This document shows, piece after piece, positions 1 to 8,709 of a stretch of DNA of 64,000 nucleotides. The translations under genes were made by a program, and so were the position numbers. This DNA is from Sphingomonas sp. LR60 (lineage in GTDB: Bacteria > Pseudomonadota > Alphaproteobacteria > Sphingomonadales > Sphingomonadaceae): the NCBI RefSeq assembly GCF_036855935.1, contig NZ_JASPFK010000001.1, positions 3,226,501 to 3,290,500 on the forward strand, written 5' to 3'. Below the pieces are notes generated by a model. That model did no database searches. It was not told where the DNA came from and was given only the letters and a program-made list of their open reading frames with translations. The first letter of the stretch is position 1. Every line of letters starts with the position of its first letter.

Positions 1-1
1 T

Positions 2-1863
2 CCTGCGCGCGCGGAGGTGGTCGGCAAGCGGCTCGCGGCGCGTTTCCCCGACGCCGGGTGGACCCCACGCACCACCGAGAACGCCGGACGCGGCCTGCGC
101 GGCGGCATCGCGACGCTCGGGCAATTCCTGCTGCTCGTCGGCCTCGCCGCACTGGCGATCGCGGGCGTCGGGGTCGGCAGCGGGGTGACCGCCTATCTCA
201 CCGCGCGCACGAAGATGGTCGCGACGCTCAAGGTGCTCGGCGCGCGCTCGACCCTGATCGCACGGCTGTTCCTGATCGAACTGGCGCTGGTCGGCGCAGG
301 CGGCATGCTGCCGGGGCTGGCGCTCGGCGCAATGGTGCCGTGGATCGTCGCGCGGGTCGCAGGCGACGCGCTGCCGATCACGCCGCGGCTGGCGCTCTAC
401 CCGCTTCCACTCGTCACCGCCGCGGTGCTCGGCACGCTGGTCGCGCTGCTGTTCGCGCTCCCTGCGCTTGCCCAGGCGCGTCGCGTCCCCGCCGCAACGC
501 TGTTGCGCGACGCCCTCGCAGAGACAGGTCGCCCATCGTGGCGCGTGCTCGCGGCGATGACCGCGCTGCTCGGCGGATTGGTCGCGCTCGCGGTCTGGTC
601 GGCGGCCGACCATCTGCTCGCCGCCGGGTTCGTCGCCGCGATCGCCGGGCTGGTGCTGCTGCTGTGGCTGGTCGGCATCGCGCTGCGCCGATTATTGGCG
701 CGGCTGCCGCGCCCGCGCGCTCCGCTGCCAAGGCTCGCACTGGCCAACCTCCACCGTCCCGGCGCGGCGACCGATCGGCTGGTCGTCGCGCTCGGGCTCG
801 GCTTCTCGCTTTTCGTCGCGCTCGCGGTGATCGACGCAAGCCTGTCCGCCGAGCTCGCCGGCAGCGCTCCCGCCCGCGCACCACGCTTTTCGCCGCCGAC
901 GTTCCCGCAGAGGAAGCCGCGCCGTTCCGCACCGCGGTGTTACGCGCCGCGCCAAACGCCCGGATCGAGGCGGTCCCGTCGCTGCGCGGCGCGATCGTCG
1001 CGATCAAGGGTATTCCGACGACGCAGCTCAAGACGCTCCCCGCCGACGCCTGGGTGCTCCGCGGCGACCGCACGCTGACCTGGTCGGCAACCGTCCCGCC
1101 CCGCAATGAGGTCGTCTCAGGCCGCTGGTGGCCCGCCGATTACAACGGACCGCCGCTCGTCTCGATCGAGGATCGCGCGGCGCAGGCGCTCGGGCTCCGG
1201 ATCGGCGATGCGATCACCGTCTCGGTGCTCGGTGTCGACGTGCCCGCGCGGATCGCCGCGTTGCGCAAGATCGACTGGCGCGGACTCGGGCTCAACTTCG
1301 CGATCGTCTTCTCGCCTGGCTATATCGAGGAGGCGCCGCACAGCCTGCTCGCCAGCATCTATGCCCCGCCGGCGCGCGACGGCGCGATCGCACGCAGCGT
1401 CGCGCAGGCGATGCCTGCGGTGACGCTGATCCGCACCGGCGACGTCATCGGCCAAGTATCGGCGCTGCTCGGCCAGATCACGACCGCGGTGCGCGTCGCC
1501 GCCGCGGCGACGGTGCTCGCGGGGCTGGCAGTGCTGGTCGGCGCGGTTGCCGCGTCCGGTCGCGCGCGCCGTTATGACGCGGTCGTGCTCAAGCTGCTCG
1601 GCGGGAGCATGCGGCAGGTGCTGGCGGCGCAGGCGATCGAATATGCCCTCCTCGCCGCGCTGCTGTCGGTGGTGGCGCTGATCGCGGGCGGCGCGGCCGG
1701 CTGGTACGTCGTAACCCACGTCTTCGACATGACGTTCGCGCCAGACTGGTTGCGCGTCGCCGCGACCTTGGGGCTGGCGAGCGCAGTGACGCTCGGGATC
1801 GGCGTTGCGGGCAGCATCCCGGCGCTGCGCGCGCGACCGGCCCAGATGCTGCGGACGCTCTGA
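2..1863 (+). CDS. FtsX/YbbP-family ABC transporter permease, C-terminal part, frameshifted
   Basis: The gene is open at the left edge and ends at a TGA at 1861-1863. It encodes the later part of a large inner-membrane permease of the FtsX/MacB/YbbP type, usually paired with an ATPase that would lie off-window. Visible features are an FtsX-like block of four helices with a conserved MVATLKVLGA stretch, a periplasmic domain, and a final FtsX block containing VVLKLLGGS and ending ALRARPAQMLRTL. The first half reads in one frame to about 880 and the second half in another from about 883. One base is missing near 881-883, and restoring it joins the halves into a continuous family-like protein. The substrate is unknown; YbbP homologues are often linked to lipid or lipoprotein handling. 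The family call is firm and the role is open. Confidence 0.8.
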   Translation, partial: CARGGGRQAARGAFPRRRVDPTHHRERRTRPARRHRDARAIPAARRPRRTGDRGRRGRQRGDRLSHRAHEDGRDAQGARRALDPDRTAVPDRTGAGRRRRHAAGAGARRNGAVDRRAGRRRRAADHAAAGALPASTRHRRGARHAGRAAVRAPCACPGASRPRRNAVARRPRRDRSPIVARARGDDRAARRIGRARGLVGGRPSARRRVRRRDRRAGAAAVAGRHRAAPIIGAAAAPARSAAKARTGQPPPSRRGDRSAGRRARARLLAFRRARGDRRKPVRRARRQRSRPRTTLFAADVPAEEAAPFRTAVLRAAPNARIEAVPSLRGAIVAIKGIPTTQLKTLPADAWVLRGDRTLTWSATVPPRNEVVSGRWWPADYNGPPLVSIEDRAAQALGLRIGDAITVSVLGVDVPARIAALRKIDWRGLGLNFAIVFSPGYIEEAPHSLLASIYAPPARDGAIARSVAQAMPAVTLIRTGDVIGQVSALLGQITTAVRVAAAATVLAGLAVLVGAVAASGRARRYDAVVLKLLGGSMRQVLAAQAIEYALLAALLSVVALIAGGAAGWYVVTHVFDMTFAPDWLRVAATLGLASAVTLGIGVAGSIPALRARPAQMLRTL

Positions 1864-1907
1864 AAGGGCGACCGCTCCTACGCGCATCGCCAGGACGTTG
1901 CCGCCCT

Positions 1908-2615
1908 CTACCCCGCCGCCGGCGTCTCGATCAGCGTCAGCACGTTGACGATCAACCCGCGCATCGCCGCATGTGCCCCGTCGGCGTCCCCGGCAAGGAT
2001 TGCGTCGCGCACTGCGGTATGTTCGGCGATGTTCGCGCTGCGGCCCGCGATTTGGTTGGTGAAGCGGATCGAGGTGCGCAAGGCGGTGCTCACCATTTCG
2101 CGAAATTGCAGGAAGAACGGATTGTTCGACGCACGCAGCACCGCGACGTGAAAGGCGATGTCTGCATCCAGCGTATCGTCCTCGCCGCGCTCGGCCGCGA
2201 TCATCCGCGCCAGCCCGGCCGCGATCGCCGCCTGCTGTGGCTCGGTCGCGCCGCGCGCCGCCAGCGCCGCCGCCTCCGGCTCGACCCCGACCCGCAGTTC
2301 GTTGAAGTGCCGCAACAGATCGATCGACGCCTCGCGCTCGAGCAGCCAGCGCAGCACATCGGGATCGAGCAGGTTCCACGATTCCTCGGGTAGCACGAAC
2401 GTGCCCTGCTTCGGTCGCGCGCCGAGCAGCCCCTTGGCGGCCAGCATCTTCACCGCCTCGCGCGTGACCGAGCGGCTGACGCCATGCTCGCGCACGATAT
2501 CCGCCTCGTTGGGGAATGGCTTGTCGGCATAGTCGCCAACGACGATGGCCCGGCCCAGCATCTCGTGAAGGCCATAGGTCAGGTTACGACCGAACGCATG
2601 CTGCACCGACGACAT
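1908..2615 (-). CDS. FadR/GntR-family transcriptional regulator
   Basis: This 235-residue DNA-binding repressor is of the FadR subfamily. Residues about 10-75 form the winged helix-turn-helix, with the typical FPNEADIVREHGVSRSVTREA pattern here split around the recognition helix (VSRSVTREAVKML) and the wing GLLGARPKQGTFV. The remainder is an all-helical FCD ligand-binding domain with metal-binding-type histidines (FHVAVLRAS and IAEHTAVRDAI). FCD regulators usually sense small carboxylic or sugar acids. It is transcribed away from the efflux operon and convergent with the upstream permease, so its target cannot be read from context. The ATG start precedes the HTH by a normal distance. Confidence 0.88.
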   Translation of the reverse strand: MSSVQHAFGRNLTYGLHEMLGRAIVVGDYADKPFPNEADIVREHGVSRSVTREAVKMLAAKGLLGARPKQGTFVLPEESWNLLDPDVLRWLLEREASIDLLRHFNELRVGVEPEAAALAARGATEPQQAAIAAGLARMIAAERGEDDTLDADIAFHVAVLRASNNPFFLQFREMVSTALRTSIRFTNQIAGRSANIAEHTAVRDAILAGDADGAHAAMRGLIVNVLTLIETPAAG

Positions 2616-2748
2616 TCTCCCCTTGCCGACGGCGTCATTTCGCCGCGCCGACGCAACGTATCGCGGTGCGTCCTACAGTCCCAGCATAATCGGCAATTAT
2701 CTCATCATTGGCGTGTGCGGTGCAGCATTCCCGCTTGCGATACGCCCT

Positions 2749-2771
2749 TAAGCGGACATATTGTCCGCTTA
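2749..2771. promoter_or_regulatory. Perfect 10+3+10 palindrome, probable repressor operator for the efflux operon
   Basis: The arms TAAGCGGACA and TGTCCGCTTA are exact reverse complements separated by TAT. The site lies in the 207-bp gap between the divergent GntR gene (start 2615) and the emrA-like gene (start 2823), about 50 bases before the latter. Size, symmetry and place suit a TetR-family operator. The natural candidate protein is the TetR regulator at 7001-7576 at the far end of the operon. Binding is inferred. Confidence 0.65.
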
Positions 2772-2822
2772 GGTGACGCGAGCCGCATAGCGGCGTGAGT
2801 CGGCATAAGCGGAATTGAATAA

Positions 2823-3985
2823 ATGGCAGAAGCGGCCGCCCCCCGAACGATCCCGCCGATGACACGTCGGCCGACCAGCCGAAGCGGCGCAAGCTGAGCG
2901 GCCGCGCCAAGGCGATCCTGATCGTCGTGGCGCTCGCGTTGCTCGTTTCTGGAACGATCTGGTACCTGCGCTACCAGGCGACCGGGCAATATATGCAGGA
3001 CACCAACGACGCGCAGGTGCGCGCCGATATGGTGGTCGTCGCACCGCGCGTCGCCGGTTACGTCGCCGAGGTGTTCGTCACCGACAATCAGGACGTCCGC
3101 GCCGGCCAGCCCTTGGTCCGCATCGATCCGCGCAACTCGCAGGCGCAGGCCGCGCAGGCCGGAGCGCAGATCGCGGTCGCCGATGCGCAGGCCGACAGCG
3201 CCCGCGCGCAGGTCCGCGAACAATATGCCGCGATCGATCAGGCCCGCGCGCAGCTCGCCTCGGCGCGCGACAAGGACGCGCACGACGCGGCCGAGGTCGC
3301 GCGCTATCGCCCGCTCGCCGCCTCGGGCGCAGAGACCCGCCAGCAACTCGCGCAATTGCAACTCGCCGCGCAGCAATCCGCACAGGCGGTGCGCGCGCAG
3401 GAAGCGGCCGTCGCGATGCAGCAGCGCCGCGTCGCCACCTTCGAGACACAGATCAAGCAGGGCCTCGCCCAGGCACAGGCCGCCCGCGCGCAGCAGAGCG
3501 CGGCCAGCGTCGACCTCAATGCCACGTTGATTCGCGCTGCGATCGACGGGCGCGTCGGCGACAAGACCGTCAACATCGGCCAATATGCCGGCACCGGCAC
3601 GCGGCTGATGTCGCTGGTCCCGCTCGACAAGCTCTACATTACGGCCAATTTCAAGGAGACGCAGCTCGCGCTGATGCGTCCCGGCCAGCCTGCGGAGATC
3701 AAGGTCGACGCGCTCGACGGGATCACGCTGAAGGGCCACGTCGCCAGCTTCTCGCCGGGCACGGGCGCGCAATTCTCGCTGCTGCCGCCGCAGAACGCGA
3801 CCGGCAACTTCACCAAGATCACGCAGCGAGTCCCAGTGCGGATCGCGCTGGAGGCGACGCCACAGACCCGCCGCCTGCTCGTTCCCGGCCTGTCGGTCGA
3901 GGTGACGGTCGACACGCGCTCGGCCAAGGGCGAGATCGAGCGGCTGCGCGACGAACAACGCAGGGCCAACCGGCAGGAGCGCTGA
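2823..3985 (+). CDS. EmrA/HlyD-family membrane fusion protein of an efflux pump, frameshifted near its start
   Basis: This is the periplasmic adaptor of a tripartite multidrug efflux pump, linking the inner-membrane EmrB-like transporter to the NodT-type outer-membrane channel that follow. One N-terminal membrane helix (AILIVVALALLVSGTIWYL) is followed by the first half of a lipoyl/barrel-sandwich domain, a long alpha-helical hairpin rich in Ala, Gln and Arg, and the second lipoyl/beta-barrel half (IRAAIDGRVGDKTVNIGQY). The ATG at 2823 gives the expected MAEAAAP start. The frame is lost in a six-C run at 2839-2844; seven Cs restore a 387-residue protein ending at 3985. Without that correction the first usable start is a GTG at 2927 inside the membrane helix, which is not credible. 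The next gene starts 2 bases after the stop. Confidence 0.88.
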
Positions 3986-3987
3986 CG

Positions 3988-5571
3988 ATGGCCAGCGCGG
4001 CCCCCGGCGCCTCGGCCACGAAGCGCAGCGATCTGCCCGCGGGCGGCGCAGAGCGCGCCGATCTCGCAGCGTGGCTGGCGGTCGCGGCGGGCACGCTCGG
4101 CGCGTTCATGGCGACGCTCGACATTTCGATCGTCAATTCGGCGCTGCCGACGATCCAGGGCGAGATCGGCGCGAGCGGCACCGAGGGGACGTGGATCGCC
4201 ACCGCCTATCTGGTCGCCGAGATCGTCATCATTCCAATGGCGGCGTGGCTGGAGCGACTGCTGGGGCTACGCACGTTCCTGCTGATCGCCGCGATCCTGT
4301 TCACGATCTTCTCGGTCATCTGCGGCGCGGCCGACACGCTGCCGCAGATGATCGTCGGCCGGATCGGTCAGGGGTTCACCGGCGGCGCGATGATTCCGAC
4401 CGCGCAAACGATCATCGCGCAGCGGCTGCCGCGGTCGCAACAGGCGATCGGCATTGCCGCCTTCGGCATGACCGCGATCATGGGGCCGGTGCTCGGCCCG
4501 CTGATCGGCGGCTGGCTGACCGAGAACATCAGCTGGCATTACGCCTTCTTCCTCAACGTCCCGATCTGCGGCATCCTCGTGCTGCTGCTGCTGATCGGGC
4601 TCCGCCACGAACCGTCGCGGCTGCACCTGATCGGCGAGGCAGACTGGCTGGGCATCGCCGGGCTCGCGCTCGGGCTCGGCGGGCTGACCGTCTTCCTCGA
4701 GGAAGGACAGCGCGAGCAATGGTTCTCCTCGGAGCTGATCCGCTGGATGTTCGCGGTGACGGTGCTGGGATTCGGACTGTTGCTGGCGGGGCAGGTGTTC
4801 TCGCGAAGGCCGGTCATCAAGCTGCGGCTGCTGCTCGATCGACAGTTCGGATCGGTGGCGATCATGGGGCTAGTGCTCGGCGTCGTGCTCTACGGCACCT
4901 CCTATGCGATCCCGCAGTTCCTCGCCGCGGTCGCCAATTACAACGCGCTGCAATCGGGCAAGGTCGTGCTGCTCGCCGGCATCCCCAGCCTGTTCATGAT
5001 GGCGATCGTCCCGATTTTGCTGGTGCGTGTCGACATCCGGCTGGCGGTCGGTGCGGGATTGCTCATCATGGGCGCGTCGGCGCTGCTCGATGCCAATCTG
5101 ACCATCGACTCGGTCGGCAGCGATTTCACCGAGTCGCAATTGCTGCGCGGCGTCGGGCAGATCCTCGCGATGCTGTTCCTCAGCCAGGCCGCGATCCGCT
5201 CGGTCCCGCCTGCCGAAGCCGGCGACGCCTCCGGACTGTTCAGCGCGATGCGCAATCTCGGCGGCAGCTTCGCGCTGGCCGGGATCGCGATCCTTCAGGA
5301 CCAGCGTTCGTGGTTCCACGCGCGGCGGATCGAGGAATCGCTCGACGCCAATTCGGTGCGCGTGCAGGACTACATGACCGCCACCGCCGGTGCGCTCGGC
5401 GGGCCGCAGCCCGCGATCCGGGCGCTCGGCCAGCAAATCCAGGGTCAGGCGTTGGTCATGACCTTCAACGACATCTTCTGGATCATGGGCATGGGCACGT
5501 TGGTGGTCCTCCCGCTCGTCTTCTTCCTTCGTCCGCTTCCCAAGGGCGCCGCGCCGGCGGCGATGCATTGA
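3988..5571 (+). CDS. DHA2-family MFS multidrug exporter (EmrB/QacA type)
   Basis: This 527-residue inner-membrane drug:proton antiporter has about 14 predicted helices, typical of DHA2 transporters. It shows motif C-like GPVLGPLIGGWLTENISW in helix 5 and the first-helix signature FMATLDISIVNSALPTIQ. It starts 2 bases after the adaptor gene and overlaps the outer-membrane channel gene by one base (TGATG), so the three are one translationally coupled operon. Together they form an Emr-type pump that moves hydrophobic compounds from the membrane or cytoplasm to the outside. The actual substrates cannot be read from sequence. Confidence 0.93.
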   Translation: MASAAPGASATKRSDLPAGGAERADLAAWLAVAAGTLGAFMATLDISIVNSALPTIQGEIGASGTEGTWIATAYLVAEIVIIPMAAWLERLLGLRTFLLIAAILFTIFSVICGAADTLPQMIVGRIGQGFTGGAMIPTAQTIIAQRLPRSQQAIGIAAFGMTAIMGPVLGPLIGGWLTENISWHYAFFLNVPICGILVLLLLIGLRHEPSRLHLIGEADWLGIAGLALGLGGLTVFLEEGQREQWFSSELIRWMFAVTVLGFGLLLAGQVFSRRPVIKLRLLLDRQFGSVAIMGLVLGVVLYGTSYAIPQFLAAVANYNALQSGKVVLLAGIPSLFMMAIVPILLVRVDIRLAVGAGLLIMGASALLDANLTIDSVGSDFTESQLLRGVGQILAMLFLSQAAIRSVPPAEAGDASGLFSAMRNLGGSFALAGIAILQDQRSWFHARRIEESLDANSVRVQDYMTATAGALGGPQPAIRALGQQIQGQALVMTFNDIFWIMGMGTLVVLPLVFFLRPLPKGAAPAAMH

Positions 5572-7015
5572 TGCGCCACGCTCTCCCGCTCCTCGCTCTC
5601 GCGCTGCTCGGCGCGTGCACCGTCGGTCCCGACTATAAAGGCCCGCCCGCGGTCGCCTCCGACGCGGTGACGCGTGGCACTTTCGTTCGCGCCGCAGATC
5701 CCGCATTGACCACCGCCCCGGGGCTCGCGCGCTGGTGGGAGACGCTCGCCGACCCGACGCTCAACACCCTGGTCGACGATGCGCTAGCGCACAGCCCGAC
5801 GATCGACGCCGCGCAGGCGAACCTGCGTGCGGCTCAGGAGCAGTATCGCCAGCAACGCGCCGCGCGCCTGCCATCGGTCAGTGCCAGCGCGGTCTATCTC
5901 AACGCGCGACTGCCCGGCACCAATCTCGGCGACGGGCAGCAAGGCGGCGGCAGCGGCGACACCACGCTCGACTTCTACAATCTCGGCGCGATGGCGTCGT
6001 GGGAGCCCGATCTGTTCGGCGGCGGCCGCCGCACGCTCGAACAGCAGCGCGCTGTAGAAGGTCAGCGTTTCGCGCAGCTTGCCGATGCGCAGGTCACGCT
6101 GTCGGCTCAGGTCGCGCAGGCCTATGTCGCGCTGCGCGACGCACAGGCACGCGCACGCCTCAACGCGCAATCGAGCACACTGCAACGCCGCCAGCTCGCG
6201 TTGGTGGAGCAGCGCTACGCCGCCGGCACCGCCTCGCAGCTCCAGGTCGAACGGCTCCGCAACCAGCTCAACAGCACCGACGCGCAGACCATCCCGCTCG
6301 CCGCGCAGATCGACGAATATAAGGGCCAGCTTGCGGTGCTCACCGGTCGCGCGCCCGGCGCGCTCGACGCGACGCTCGCCACCGCCGTCGCGGTGCCGCT
6401 ACCCCCGCACAGGTTCCGATCGGCGATCCCGCCGCGCTGATCCAGCACCGCCCAGACATTCGCGCCGCCGAGCGCGCGCTGGCGGCGGAAAATGCGAAGA
6501 TCGGCGTCGCCACCGCCCGCAAGTTCCCGTCGCTCAACCTGCTCGGCATCATCGGGCTCGGCGGCACCGGGATCAGTGACGTGCTCGACCCGTCGAAGCT
6601 GGCGACGGTCGCCGCGCCGATGCTCAACTGGTCGTTCCTCGACTTCGGCCGCAATCGCGCCGCGGTCCGCCAGGCCGAGGCGCAGCGTGACGCCGCCGAC
6701 GCACAATACCGCCAGACTGTGCTCGAGGCGTTGCAGGATGCCGAGACCAGCCTCTCGCGCTTCGGCAATGCGCGCCAGCAACTCGCGCAACTGTTGCTCG
6801 CCGAGCAGTCCGCGGCCCGCGCCGCGACGCTGAACGCGCAGCGCGTCGATGCCGGCACCAGCACATTGGTCGATCAGCTCGATATCGAGCGGCAGCGGCT
6901 CTCCGCCACGATCGGCGCCGAACAGGGCCGCGCGCAACTCACCAACAATTACATCGCGGTGCAGAAGAGCCTCGGGCTCGGCTGGACCGATCTCACGGGA
7001 TCAGCGCGGCCGTAA
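5571..7015 (+). CDS. NodT-family outer-membrane efflux lipoprotein, frameshifted
   Basis: This is the outer-membrane channel of the Emr-type pump. It has a lipoprotein signal with lipobox LLGAC at residues about 12-16, followed by VGPDYKGP, typical of RND/NodT channels, then two outer-membrane efflux (TolC-like) repeats. The first part reads to VAVPLPP and the second resumes at IGDPAALIQHRPDIRAAERAL in another frame. The break is in a five-C run at 6402-6406, and one more C restores a 481-residue protein of normal family length. HRPDIRAAE is a hallmark of the second repeat. The 3' end overlaps the convergent TetR gene by 15 bases. Confidence 0.88.
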
Positions 7016-7576
7016 TCCTGACATCACCAGCGCCAATGCCTCCTCCAGCAAGGTCTGGCGGCGGCAGACTGGCGCGGGATTGACCAGCGCGCCGAGCATC
7101 CGCATCGCGATCGCCAGTTCGTGCGCGCCCATCGTCGGCGCCAGCGTCCCGTCACGATGCGCGCGCTCGGCCAGCGGCACCAGCAGGCACTCCAGCCGCG
7201 CGCGCAGATCGTCGAAGGCCTGGCGATTCTCGCCGTCGATCGGCATGTCGATCGCCAGCCGCGCGAACAGCGCGGTCGTCTCGCGACCCTCCGTCACCAG
7301 CTTGGCCAGCGCGCGGTCGAGCGGCAGCGTCGGGTCGATCAACGGCGCCATCCGGTCGATCTCGCGCTCGAACACTGCCAGCGCCAGCGCCATCCGATCC
7401 TTGAAGTTGCGGTAAAAGGTGCCGCGCCCCACCCCGGCGGCATCGGCCACTTCTTCAAGCGGGACGAAATAGCCCGAGCGCGCGAAACAGCCGCGCGCCG
7501 CCTCGATCAGCGCCCCGCGCCGCGCCAGCGCGTCGCGTCGCATCGTGCGGGGGCCGGTCGTCGCGTCGTCGATCAT
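7001..7576 (-). CDS. TetR-family transcriptional regulator
   Basis: This 191-residue TetR repressor has an N-terminal helix-turn-helix at about residues 15-60 (ALIEAARGCFARSGY ... VADAAGVGRGTFYRNFKDR) and a divergent C-terminal ligand domain. It lies convergent to, and overlaps the end of, the NodT channel gene of the efflux operon. Local TetR genes usually repress the neighbouring pump, and the 2749-2771 palindrome upstream of the operon is a suitable operator. No comparable palindrome is seen before its own start, so autoregulation is not supported. Confidence 0.9.
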   Translation of the reverse strand: MIDDATTGPRTMRRDALARRGALIEAARGCFARSGYFVPLEEVADAAGVGRGTFYRNFKDRMALALAVFEREIDRMAPLIDPTLPLDRALAKLVTEGRETTALFARLAIDMPIDGENRQAFDDLRARLECLLVPLAERAHRDGTLAPTMGAHELAIAMRMLGALVNPAPVCRRQTLLEEALALVMSGLRPR

Positions 7577-7612
7577 CGATCCGGAATGCCGATCAGCGTC
7601 GCGCCATGCCCG

Positions 7613-8329
7613 TCACTGCGCGGTGACGCGCACCGGCACATGCCCGATCTTGCGCGCCAGTCCGGCCGGGTCGGTCAGCTTTACATGCCCGACGCGCCAT
7701 TGCAGGTCGCCCTCGCGCCGCGCCTGCTGCAACATGCGGTTGACGTGGACCGAGGTGAGCCCCAGCGCGTCGGCCAGCGTCTCCTGCGTCAGCGGCAGGT
7801 CGAAGCCATTGCCGGTCGCACTGCCGTTGAGCGTCAGCCGCTCGTGCAATTCCAGCAACAGGTCGCTGATCCGCTCCTGCGCGTTCAGCCGCCCCAACCG
7901 CGTGATCTGCGCGAGCAGATGCCCCTCGTCCATCGCGCGGCTGATCGCATAGGCGACGTGCAGCGGCGATCCCGGCTGCGCCTCGGGCAAGGGACAGACC
8001 AGCACGTCGGACATCGCCACGACCGTCGACACCGCCAGCGCGTCCGGATGGTCGCAGGCGCCGATCAGGTCCCCCGGCAGCAGGAAGCTGAGAAACTGCC
8101 GCCGCCCGTCGGGCAACAACCGCACCCGCGCCGCCCAGCCGGACAGCAGGAGTTGCGCCTGCGCGATTTCGCGTCCCTCGGTGATGATATCGCGTCGGAC
8201 CCGCACCGCGCGACTATCTTCCATCGCATATTCCAGCGCGGCCACCGCATCCGAGTCGAGCGGCGCGAGCGCCATCAGGCGGGTCACCGCCATGCCGGGC
8301 GCGTCGCTGCGCGGCTGTGCTCGGATCAT
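7613..8329 (-). CDS. Crp/Fnr-family transcriptional regulator
   Basis: This 238-residue protein has an N-terminal cyclic-nucleotide-binding-like beta-roll (GDLIGACDHPDALA) and a C-terminal Crp-type winged helix (LTQETLADALGLTSVHVNRMLQQARREG). It lacks the cysteine pattern of an FNR iron-sulfur sensor; its two cysteines are isolated. Its ATG overlaps the stop of the receiver gene (ATGA), and that gene overlaps the kinase gene. The three therefore look like one signalling operon ending in a DNA-binding output. Short Crp-like proteins beside HWE kinases are common in sphingomonads, usually with unknown signals. Confidence 0.88.
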   Translation of the reverse strand: MIRAQPRSDAPGMAVTRLMALAPLDSDAVAALEYAMEDSRAVRVRRDIITEGREIAQAQLLLSGWAARVRLLPDGRRQFLSFLLPGDLIGACDHPDALAVSTVVAMSDVLVCPLPEAQPGSPLHVAYAISRAMDEGHLLAQITRLGRLNAQERISDLLLELHERLTLNGSATGNGFDLPLTQETLADALGLTSVHVNRMLQQARREGDLQWRVGHVKLTDPAGLARKIGHVPVRVTAQ

Positions 8330-8709
8330 GATACTCTCTCCAGTTCACACAAGGCGCGGACCGCGGCGATCACCGCTGCGCTGTCGAAGGGTTTGATGAG
8401 CAGCGGCACGTCGCGCAGCCACTCGGGAAGCGTCCAGCCGTCATAGCCCGTGAGGAACAGGAACGGCACGCCGCGCGCCTTCAATTGCTCGGCGATCGGA
8501 TAGCACATCGCGGTGCCGAGATTGACGTCCAGCGTCGCGACGTCGATCGACTCGCGCTCGATCAGCGCCAAGGCGTCCGCCACCCGCCCCACCGGACCGA
8601 CCACCACCATGCCCTGCGCCTCGAGCGCGCGCTTCAGATCGGAGGCGATGAAATACTCGTCCTCGACGATAAGAAGGCGTCGGCCGGTCAGGATCGTGGC
8701 ATCGGTCAG
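8326..8709 (-). CDS. Single-domain response regulator (receiver), possible CTG start
   Basis: A receiver domain of about 127 residues with no output domain. The acidic pair and phospho-acceptor are in LLIVEDEYFIA and DVATLDVNLG, and the conserved Lys is in LLIKPFD. It should accept phosphate from the adjacent HWE kinase. No ATG or GTG lies at a suitable place. A purine-rich GAGGAAGGA lies about 8 bases before CTG ACC GAT, and that CTG overlaps the restored kinase stop as CTGA, a coupling geometry normally seen as ATGA. ATT one codon earlier, or a sequence error, are alternatives. The stop overlaps the Crp/Fnr start. Confidence 0.85.
   Translation of the reverse strand: MTDATILTGRRLLIVEDEYFIASDLKRALEAQGMVVVGPVGRVADALALIERESIDVATLDVNLGTAMCYPIAEQLKARGVPFLFLTGYDGWTLPEWLRDVPLLIKPFDSAAVIAAVRALCELERVS

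Noticed and set aside
1908..2615. GntR protein as regulator of the Emr efflux operon
   Set aside because: FCD-type GntR proteins usually control carbon metabolism, and a dedicated TetR gene overlaps the operon end; adjacency alone is not enough.
4071..5570. Overlapping plus-strand frame across the EmrB gene leading into the NodT gene
   Set aside because: Low-complexity Arg/Ala/Asp product; only its last part, from 5571, is the real NodT protein.
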